From the NCBI RefSeq assembly GCF_001598435.1, contig NZ_BCYY01000029.1:1-57016 (forward strand): a DNA stretch of 57,016 nucleotides. Direction: 5' to 3'. Below are positions 18,481-24,844 of the stretch, in pieces. Under the pieces are notes generated by a model, which searched no databases, had not been told where the DNA came from, and saw nothing but the letters and a program-made list of their open reading frames with translations. The stretch is from Sphingomonas pituitosa NBRC 102491. GTDB lineage: Bacteria > Pseudomonadota > Alphaproteobacteria > Sphingomonadales > Sphingomonadaceae. The position numbers were made by a program, and so were the translations under genes. Position 1 is the first letter of the stretch. The number at the start of each line of letters is the position of its first letter.

Positions 18481-19098
18481 ATGCGCGGCTTGCTTGCGGC
18501 AATCGTCATGGCTTCGTCTTTGGCTGCCTGCCCGGTCGCACAGGCGGCCACGGTCGTGACTTTCGATGACCTGGCGAGCGCAAGTGGCGACGTGTATCGC
18601 GCTGCCTATTCCGCGCAGGGCGTGCGCTTCTCCAGCGGCCAGAACCTGTTCTTCCTCGTCGGAACCTCGTCGGGCAACAACGCCGATCGGAATGGTGGCG
18701 GGGCGTTGGGGCTGTTCTCCGGTGACACGCTGTACATCGACAGCCCGGCCAGTTCCGTTTTCAACATCCGCAGCATGGATGTTGCAGACCTGGGGCGCAG
18801 CCCGCAAAAGACCGTCTTCACCTACACCTATGCGACGTTGCAGGACAGCGGCACGCGGACCGTTGAAGCACAGGACGCGTCGGGTGTGTCGCGGATCCGG
18901 CTCGATCTCGATTCGCTGGTTTTCTTCATGCTGACGGTGAACAGCCTGAATGGGATCCAGATCGACAATGTCGATGTCGGGTCGGCGCCGATCGGGCCGG
19001 CGGTGCCCGAGCCCGGCAGCTGGGTGATGCTGCTGGCCGGCACGGGCGTGGTGGGTGCGATGCTGCGGCGGCGGAATCGGCGGGGAGCGCCCGCCTGA
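18481..19098 (+). CDS. Exported PEP-CTERM protein
   Basis: A 205-residue secreted protein. It has a signal peptide (MRGLLAAIVMASSLAACPVA, cut near AQAAT), a beta-rich body without cysteine motifs, and a C-terminal sorting tail: VPEPGSW, then a hydrophobic segment (VMLLAGTGVVGAMLRR), then arginines. Such tails are recognised by exosortase/XrtA-type systems and are typical of sphingomonad secreted or exopolysaccharide-linked proteins. No exosortase gene is in this window. The ATG at 18481 is preferred because it begins the signal peptide and follows GGAGGGTGG. The function of the body is unknown. Confidence 0.82.
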   Translation: MRGLLAAIVMASSLAACPVAQAATVVTFDDLASASGDVYRAAYSAQGVRFSSGQNLFFLVGTSSGNNADRNGGGALGLFSGDTLYIDSPASSVFNIRSMDVADLGRSPQKTVFTYTYATLQDSGTRTVEAQDASGVSRIRLDLDSLVFFMLTVNSLNGIQIDNVDVGSAPIGPAVPEPGSWVMLLAGTGVVGAMLRRRNRRGAPA

Positions 19099-19165
19099 GC
19101 AGTTGATCGCCTCCGGGTCGCCGAACCGCTTTTCAGACGGGGCCCCGCACCCCATATTCAATGCC

Positions 19166-21361
19166 ATGGCGATCCAGATCCGGACCAACCTTGCCGAGCC
19201 CGAGACGGGCCAGGCCTTCATCCCCCACCGCCCCCAGCGCCCCGAAAAGGCGGAAGGCGGCAAGGCGTTCAAGCTCGTTTCCGACTATCAGCCGTCGGGT
19301 GATCAGCGCTTCGCGATCCCGGAGCTGGTCGAGCAGGCACGGGCCGGCGAGCGGGACCAGGTGCTGCTCGGCGTCACCGGTTCGGGCAAGACCTACACCA
19401 TGGCCAAGGTGATCGAGGAACTGCAGCGCCCCGCGCTGATCCTTGCGCCGAACAAGATCCTCGCCGCGCAGCTCTATGGCGAGTTCAAGAACTTCTTCCC
19501 CGAGAACGCTGTCGAATATTTCGTCAGCTATTATGATTACTATCAACCCGAAGCCTATGTGCCGCGGTCGGATACCTATATCGAGAAGGAAAGCTCGATC
19601 AACGAGGCGATCGACCGGATGCGCCACGCCGCGACCCGGTCGCTGCTGGAGCGCGACGACGTGATCATCGTCGCCTCGGTCTCGTGCCTCTATGGTATCG
19701 GATCGGTCGAGACCTATTCGGCGATGATCTTCGACCTGAAGAAGGGCCAGGTGGTCGACCAGCGCGAGATCATCCGCAAGCTGGTGGCGCTCCAGTACAA
19801 GCGCAACGACGCCGCCTTCGGCCGCGGTGCGTTCCGGGTGCGCGGCGACAATCTCGAGCTGTTCCCGTCGCACTATGAGGATACTGCCTGGCGGATCAGC
19901 TTCTTCGGCGACGAGATCGAGGAGATCGTCGAGTTCGATCCGCTCACCGGCAAGAAGGTGGCGAGCCTCGACTATGTCCGCGTCTATGCCAACAGCCACT
20001 ATGTGACGCCGGGGCCGACGCTGAAGCAGGCGATGGAGGCGATCCGCCACGAGCTGACCGAGCGGCTGAAGGAACTGGAGATCGAGGGCAAGCTGCTGGA
20101 ACTCCAGCGGCTGGAGCAGCGCACCAATTTCGACCTGGAGATGATCGCGGCGACCGGCAGCTGCGCGGGCATCGAGAATTACAGCCGCTTCCTCACCGGC
20201 CGCCTGCCCGGCGAGCCGCCGCCCACGCTGTTCGAATATCTGCCGGAGAACGCACTGCTGTTCGTCGACGAAAGCCACCAGACGATCGGCCAGATCAACG
20301 GCATGTCGCGCGGCGACCACAAGCGCAAATTGACCCTCGCCGAATATGGCTTCCGCCTGCCCTCGGCGATCGACAACCGGCCGCTGCGTTTCAACGAGTG
20401 GGACGCGATGCGGCCGCAGACCACGTACGTCTCGGCCACCCCCGGCGACTGGGAAATGGAGCGCACCGGCGGCGTGTTCGTCGAGCAGGTCATTCGCCCC
20501 ACCGGGCTGATCGATCCGCCGGTGGAGATCAAGCCGGTCGAGGAACAGGTGCAGGACCTGATCCAGGAGTGCAAGGCGACCGCCGCCAAGGGCTATCGCA
20601 CGCTGGTGACCACGCTCACCAAGCGGATGGCCGAGGACCTGACCGAATATATGCACGAGGCGGGCGTGAAGGTTCGCTACATGCACTCGGACACCGAGAC
20701 GCTGGAGCGCATCGAGCTGATCCGCGACCTGCGGATGGGCGTGTACGACGTGCTGATCGGCATCAACCTGCTGCGCGAGGGGCTCGATATCCCGGAGTGC
20801 GGGCTGGTCGCGATCCTCGACGCCGACAAGGAAGGCTTTCTGCGCTCCGAGACCTCGCTGATCCAGACGATCGGCCGTGCCGCGCGCAACGTGGAGGGGC
20901 GGGTGATCCTCTATGCCGATCGCATGACCGGCAGCATGGAGCGCGCGCTCGCCGAGACCGGCCGCCGCCGCGAGAAGCAGATGGCGTACAATATCGAACA
21001 CGGGATTACGCCGGCAACGGTGAAGAAGAACATCGGCGACATCATCGCCCATGTGTCGAGCAAGGACCAGGTGACGGTGGAGATCGACGCCGATCGCCCG
21101 CACATGGTCGGCCACAATCTGCGCGCCTATATCGAAGAGCTCGAGAAGAAGATGCGCGATGCCGCCGCGAACCTGGAGTTCGAGGAAGCGGGCCGCCTGC
21201 GCGACGAGATCCGATCGCTGGAGGCCGAGGAACTCGGGCTGCCCGAGGGCGATCGCAAGGCACCGGTGATGGGGCGCAGCAATGAGGGCAAGGCCGGCAC
21301 GCGGAAGACTCGGTACGGCAAGCAGACCAAGACCAAGTTCGGCGGGCCGCGGCGGGGGTGA
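19166..21361 (+). CDS. uvrB: Excinuclease ABC subunit B
   Basis: A 731-residue DNA-damage-recognition helicase of nucleotide excision repair. It shows Walker A (GVTGSGKTYT), the beta-hairpin region (YYDYYQPEAYVPRSDTY), the DESH-type motif (FVDESHQTIGQ), helicase motif VI (QTIGRAARN), and a C-terminal UVR motif (LEFEEAGRLRDEI) that contacts UvrA/UvrC, then a basic tail. The ATG at 19166 starts the conserved MAIQIRTN region. An upstream in-frame start would overlap the PEP-CTERM gene and adds unconserved sequence. Confidence 0.97.
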   Translation: MAIQIRTNLAEPETGQAFIPHRPQRPEKAEGGKAFKLVSDYQPSGDQRFAIPELVEQARAGERDQVLLGVTGSGKTYTMAKVIEELQRPALILAPNKILAAQLYGEFKNFFPENAVEYFVSYYDYYQPEAYVPRSDTYIEKESSINEAIDRMRHAATRSLLERDDVIIVASVSCLYGIGSVETYSAMIFDLKKGQVVDQREIIRKLVALQYKRNDAAFGRGAFRVRGDNLELFPSHYEDTAWRISFFGDEIEEIVEFDPLTGKKVASLDYVRVYANSHYVTPGPTLKQAMEAIRHELTERLKELEIEGKLLELQRLEQRTNFDLEMIAATGSCAGIENYSRFLTGRLPGEPPPTLFEYLPENALLFVDESHQTIGQINGMSRGDHKRKLTLAEYGFRLPSAIDNRPLRFNEWDAMRPQTTYVSATPGDWEMERTGGVFVEQVIRPTGLIDPPVEIKPVEEQVQDLIQECKATAAKGYRTLVTTLTKRMAEDLTEYMHEAGVKVRYMHSDTETLERIELIRDLRMGVYDVLIGINLLREGLDIPECGLVAILDADKEGFLRSETSLIQTIGRAARNVEGRVILYADRMTGSMERALAETGRRREKQMAYNIEHGITPATVKKNIGDIIAHVSSKDQVTVEIDADRPHMVGHNLRAYIEELEKKMRDAAANLEFEEAGRLRDEIRSLEAEELGLPEGDRKAPVMGRSNEGKAGTRKTRYGKQTKTKFGGPRRG

Positions 21362-21425
21362 GGCCCTGACGGCGGTAACGGCAGTCTGTTTGGTACGGCA
21401 GATCGTGTCCTGAAAGGATTAGGGC

Positions 21426-21713
21426 ATGATTCTCAGCTTCGATGACGATGAAACCAAGCGCTTGTTCGATGGCGAGCGGAGTCGAAAGCTTCCCTCTGAC
21501 ATTCAGCAAACCGCCCGCCGAAAGCTGCGCATGCTCAACGCGGTGGCAAGCCCGGTCGAATTGCGCGTGCCGCCCGGCAATCGCCTTGAGGAGTTGAAGG
21601 GTGATCGCAAAGGGACCTATAGTATCCGGATCAACGACCAGTGGCGGATCACCTTCCGCTGGGTGGACGGAGGCGCGGACGATGTCCGGATCGAGGATTA
21701 CCATCGCGGATGA
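21426..21713 (+). CDS. higB: HigB-type toxin (RelE/ParE superfamily)
   Basis: A 95-residue protein with the compact RelE-fold pattern: LFDGERSRKLPSDIQQTARR, RVPPGNRLEELKGDRKGTYS and IRINDQWRITFRW, all typical of HigB-like ribosome-dependent mRNA endonucleases. The toxin gene comes first and overlaps the antitoxin gene by 32 bases, the reversed order expected for higBA. The ATG at 21426 follows AAAGGATTAGGGC. Direct ACGGCAG copies lie just upstream and might belong to the promoter-operator. Confidence 0.92.
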   Translation: MILSFDDDETKRLFDGERSRKLPSDIQQTARRKLRMLNAVASPVELRVPPGNRLEELKGDRKGTYSIRINDQWRITFRWVDGGADDVRIEDYHRG

Positions 21714-22002
21714 GGACCGGCTGGACAATGTCCATCCGGGCGAGGTTCTGCGGGAGGACTTTCTCGTCGGCTCCGATATATCCCTGGACGAGGTTGCCGC
21801 GGGTACCGGCATCGATCCGGGCAAGCTGGCCCAGCTGGTAGCGAGCAAGGCCCCCGTCGATGCGGAGGCCGATCTGCGACTGACCCGCTATCTCCGCATG
21901 TCCGAAGGGTTTTTCCTTCGGCTCCAGATGGATTTCGATCTCGAAGAAGCCAAGCGCGCGATGCACGGCGCGCTCGAGCGGATCGTGCCGCGCGCCGCCT
22001 GA
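21682..22002 (+). CDS. higA: HigA-type antitoxin
   Basis: A 106-residue XRE-like antitoxin. NVHPGEVLREDFL is the usual beginning of HigA proteins, followed by the helix-turn-helix (ISLDEVAAGTGIDPGKLAQL) and YLRMSEGFFLRLQMDFDLEE near the end. It should bind and neutralise HigB and repress the operon. The start at 21682 is the only ATG before the conserved region and lies inside the toxin gene, 32 bases before its end. Confidence 0.9.
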   Translation: MSGSRITIADEDRLDNVHPGEVLREDFLVGSDISLDEVAAGTGIDPGKLAQLVASKAPVDAEADLRLTRYLRMSEGFFLRLQMDFDLEEAKRAMHGALERIVPRAA

Positions 22003-22091
22003 GCCCCTGCGCGTCGCCGCCAGCTTCCACTCCGTCGCGATCGTCCCTGTCCCCCGTTGAGCCGTGGCGCCCGCGCGCCCATAAGCCGGCG

Positions 22092-22625
22092 ATGCGTTTG
22101 CTTTCCCTGTTCGCCGGTGCCGGCCTCGTCGCGCTCGCCGGCTGTGTGCCCGCTCCCTCCACGCCGCCGCCCGCTGCGGCGCCTCGGCCGGTTCCCGTGC
22201 CTGTCGCCGCGCCGCCGCCTGCACCCGCGCTCGGTGCGGACTGGCGGGACTGGCCGCTCACCCGCGGGGACTGGCGCTATCGCCCCGCCGGCAATGGCAG
22301 CGTCGCGACCTACGGGGCGGCAGGGGGCGCGCCGCTGGCGATCCTCCGCTGCGACCTCGGCGCGCGGCGCGTGACGCTGTCGCGGACCGGCTCGGCCCCC
22401 GCCACGCTGACCCTCCGTACCACCAGCGCCGTCCGCGCGATCCCGGCCACGCCGGACCCGAGCGCGCCCGGCATGCTCGCCATGACCTTCGCCGCGAACG
22501 ACGGCTTTCTCGATGCGATCGGCTTCAGCCGGGGGCGGTTCGTGGTCGAGGGCGGGGGGCTGCCGGTGCTGGTGATCCCGGCCTGGCCGGAAATCCTGCG
22601 GGTGGTGGAGGATTGCCGCCGCTAG
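22092..22625 (+). CDS. Putative lipoprotein of unknown function
   Basis: A 177-residue protein. The N-terminus MRLLSLFAGAGLVALAGC carries a lipobox (LVALAGC), so the mature protein should be lipid-anchored. A Pro/Ala-rich linker of about 30 residues follows, then a small globular domain (about 50-177) with two cysteines (in RCDLGARRV and EDCRR) that may form a disulfide. I do not recognise the domain. It stands alone between higA and the structured transcript. Confidence 0.68.
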   Translation: MRLLSLFAGAGLVALAGCVPAPSTPPPAAAPRPVPVPVAAPPPAPALGADWRDWPLTRGDWRYRPAGNGSVATYGAAGGAPLAILRCDLGARRVTLSRTGSAPATLTLRTTSAVRAIPATPDPSAPGMLAMTFAANDGFLDAIGFSRGRFVVEGGGLPVLVIPAWPEILRVVEDCRR

Positions 22626-22691
22626 CGCAGCGCAGCGCGCCGTTTCGGGCCAGACGTCCAGAATCGCACCGATAAAATTCTTTTACAAGAC

Positions 22692-22720
22692 TTGTTCTGC
22701 GACTCAGGCACGTCCTACAT
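22692..22720 (+). promoter_or_regulatory. Candidate promoter of the structured transcript
   Basis: TTGTTC (22692-22697), 17 bases, then CTACAT (22715-22720), close to the alphaproteobacterial housekeeping pattern (TTGAC / CTAnAT). It would start RNA near 22727, 32 bases before the extended Shine-Dalgarno. Confidence 0.5.
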
Positions 22721-22758
22721 GTCAAGTGTGTCGAGAGGCACAGGCTCTTCAACAAGCG

Positions 22759-22772
22759 AAAGGAGGTGATCC
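22759..22772 (+). promoter_or_regulatory. Full-length Shine-Dalgarno complementary to the 16S rRNA tail
   Basis: AAAGGAGGTGATCC is complementary over 14 bases to the conserved 16S 3' end (GGATCACCTCCTTT). The GGAGG core is 7 bases from the ATG at 22774, the optimal spacing. Ordinary genes in this window match 4-7 bases. Confidence 0.8.
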
Positions 22773-22773
22773 G

Positions 22774-22830
22774 ATGTCTCATGGTTCAGCAGTGAGGTCG
22801 GTTCAGTTCGTTCGGGAGACGCGCCGCTGA
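22774..22830 (+). CDS. 18-residue small ORF behind an extreme Shine-Dalgarno
   Basis: The ORF encodes MSHGSAVRSVQFVRETRR, then TGA. It has no hydrophobic segment and is rich in arginine, serine and valine. The 14-base match to the 16S tail at ideal spacing argues that ribosomes are meant to load here. Whether the peptide matters, or only the act of translation beside the downstream hairpins, cannot be decided from sequence. No homologous family is recognised. Confidence 0.55.
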   Translation: MSHGSAVRSVQFVRETRR

Positions 22831-22967
22831 TCTTGCCGCGCGGGTGGAAGCCCTCCATCCGTGATGCTGTCGGGAGGTATTCTCCTCCAATCAACGCCGG
22901 CAGCTGCAAGTAAAGCGGTCCGCATGGTCTCCCGGGCTGGAGCTCTCCGGCCGCTGACCATGTCGGA

Positions 22968-23012
22968 GGTCGCCGGGTGCCCTGGTCGGGTCCCGGCGGC
23001 CTCTTTCATTTC
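22968..23012 (+). terminator. Terminator-like hairpin ending the structured transcript
   Basis: A 10-bp stem (22968-22977 with 22992-23001, one G-U pair) with a 14-base loop, followed by TCTTTCATTTC. It separates the small ORF region from the EAL gene downstream. Confidence 0.6.
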
Positions 23013-23155
23013 AGGCCCATTCTTTTCGCCATCGCCGCCGCGCCTGCTGGTTAGCGGAAGCTTACGCGGCCGTTATGGACATGCCCCAACTAGGCAGCGC
23101 CCGAGTCGCCGCGGCAATACCCCAGGCTCCAGGGATTTTGGCAGCGGAGCGCCCG

Positions 23156-24844
23156 ATGCAGCAGGCAGAGCAGGGAGACGCGGACACGGCGCCCGGCTCG
23201 TGCCTGCGCATGATGCTGGAGGCATTGCCGTCGCCGGTGCTGCTGATCGACCGTGCCGATCGCATCGTCGAGGTCAACCAGGCCTTTTGCGCGCTTGCCG
23301 GCAAGGACCGGGCCTATTGGCTCTCGACGCCGATCACGGCCTATCTCGCGCCGGGGCAAGCGGCCCGGTTCGCCGCCGAACATGCCCAGGTCTTCGCCAC
23401 GGGCGAGGATCTCGAAACCGAAGAGGTGATCGACGGCCATGACGGTGCGATCCGCCATGTCGTCACCCGGCGCCGACGGGTCGTGTTCGACGGCGCGCCG
23501 CTGGTGCTCACCATCCTGACCGACATCACCCCGCTGCGCGCGGCGGAAGCGCATATCCGCCATCTCGCCTATCATGACACGCTGACCGACCTGCCGAACC
23601 GCGCCGCGCTCAACGAGCGGCTGGCCGCTGCGCTTGTCGATTGCCCGCAGGCGCCGCCGGCGCTGCTGCTGATCGACCTCTACCAGTTCAAGGACATCAA
23701 CGACGCGTTCGGCGACTGTGTCGGCGATGCCCTGCTCCGGGCTTTCGCCTACCGGCTCGCGAGCGCTGCCCGCGGGCCGGACCGGGTGGCCCGTACCGGC
23801 GGTGACAGCTTCGCGGTGCTGGTCGACGATTGCAGCGACGCGGCCGGGGCCGAGGCGGCTTGCCGGCGGATGCTGGCGCTGGCCGACACGCCGTTCGCCG
23901 GGCCGGCGGGGGCGGTGGCGCTGGGCGTCTCGATCGGCTGCGCCTGGGCGGAACCGGGCCTGTGCGCCGACGAACTCCACCGCCGTGCCGAATTCGCGCT
24001 GTACGAGGCCAAGCGCCAGCCGGCCAATGCGTTCTGCCTCTATGATGCCGCGCTGGCGGCCGAAGTACAGGCTCGCCGCACCCTGACGGCGGAACTGCGC
24101 ACGGCGCTCGCGGCGGGCGACCAGTTCGATGTCCACTATCAACCCGTGATCGATGCGGGCGGCCACCGCGTCGTGGGCGTCGAGGCGCTGGTGCGCTGGC
24201 ACCACCCGCAGCACGGCATGGTTCCGCCCGCCCGCTTCATCCCGATCGCCGAGGCGAGCGGCCTGATCGTGCCGCTCGGCGACTGGGTGCTGGACCGCGC
24301 CGTGGCGATGATGGTGCGCTTCCCGGCGATCGCGCTGGCGGTGAACCTGTCGCCGATCCAGCTGCGCAGCCCGGGGATCGACGCGCGCATCCTGGCGATC
24401 CTCGCGCGCCACGGCATGGATCCGCGGCAATTGCAGCTGGAGGTCACCGAAAGCACGATGCTGGCGATGGATGCCGGCGTGGAGGCCGCGCTGGCGCGGC
24501 TGCGCGAAGCGGGGGTGCAACTGGTGCTCGACGATTTCGGCACCGGCTATTCCAGCCTGTCGCATCTCCACAAGCTGGCAGTCGATCGGGTGAAGATCGA
24601 CCAGAGCTTCGTGCACGACCTCGGTCGCTCGCAGGACGCGCGCGCGATCATCCAGGCAGTGCTGGGCATCGGCCAGGCACTCGGCATCGGCGTGACCGCG
24701 GAAGGGGTGGAGGACGAGACGCAGCAGCTGTTCCTGCGCTCGTTCGGCTGCCACGAATATCAGGGCTATCTGTTCTCGCGCCCGCTGCCTGCCATCGAGG
24801 CGGTGGCGTTCCTGGAGACGCACATGGAACGTGCTGCCGCCTAG
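23156..24844 (+). CDS. PAS-GGDEF-EAL protein, probable cyclic-di-GMP phosphodiesterase
   Basis: About 562 residues in three parts: an N-terminal PAS domain (EALPSPVLLIDRADRIVEVN...VVFDGAPLVLTILTDITPL), a GGDEF domain (LAYHDTLTDLPNRAAL...), and an EAL domain. The cyclase signature reads RTGGDSFAVL, so the catalytic GG(D/E)EF has Ser in place of Glu and cyclase activity is doubtful. The EAL domain keeps GVEALVRWHH, NLSPIQL, LEVTEST, LDDFGTGYSSL, VKIDQSFV and AEGVED, so it should hydrolyse c-di-GMP. No membrane segments are seen. The ATG at 23156 has GGAG at good spacing; an in-frame ATG at 23075 is possible, but the added codons include CTA, ATA and CGA, which are rare here. It converges on mutS, and the two stop codons share CTAG. 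Confidence 0.9.
   Translation: MQQAEQGDADTAPGSCLRMMLEALPSPVLLIDRADRIVEVNQAFCALAGKDRAYWLSTPITAYLAPGQAARFAAEHAQVFATGEDLETEEVIDGHDGAIRHVVTRRRRVVFDGAPLVLTILTDITPLRAAEAHIRHLAYHDTLTDLPNRAALNERLAAALVDCPQAPPALLLIDLYQFKDINDAFGDCVGDALLRAFAYRLASAARGPDRVARTGGDSFAVLVDDCSDAAGAEAACRRMLALADTPFAGPAGAVALGVSIGCAWAEPGLCADELHRRAEFALYEAKRQPANAFCLYDAALAAEVQARRTLTAELRTALAAGDQFDVHYQPVIDAGGHRVVGVEALVRWHHPQHGMVPPARFIPIAEASGLIVPLGDWVLDRAVAMMVRFPAIALAVNLSPIQLRSPGIDARILAILARHGMDPRQLQLEVTESTMLAMDAGVEAALARLREAGVQLVLDDFGTGYSSLSHLHKLAVDRVKIDQSFVHDLGRSQDARAIIQAVLGIGQALGIGVTAEGVEDETQQLFLRSFGCHEYQGYLFSRPLPAIEAVAFLETHMERAAA

Larger units (their letters stand above)
22727..23012 (+). ncRNA. Candidate structured RNA with an 18-codon ORF
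   Basis: This gene-free stretch has its own promoter-like element and ends in a terminator-like hairpin, giving a predicted RNA of about 290 bases. It contains a translated-looking 18-codon ORF (22774-22830) and then successive hairpins: 22841-22861 (7-8 bp, loop AGCCC), a weaker one at 22873-22885, and a long imperfect one from CATGGTC (22923-22929) to GACCATG (22956-22962) enclosing GGCTGGAG/CTCCGGCC. The terminator at 22968-23012 follows. It could be a leader-peptide attenuator, a dual-function small RNA, or a ribosome-sensing element. I cannot match it to a named family. Confidence 0.5.
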
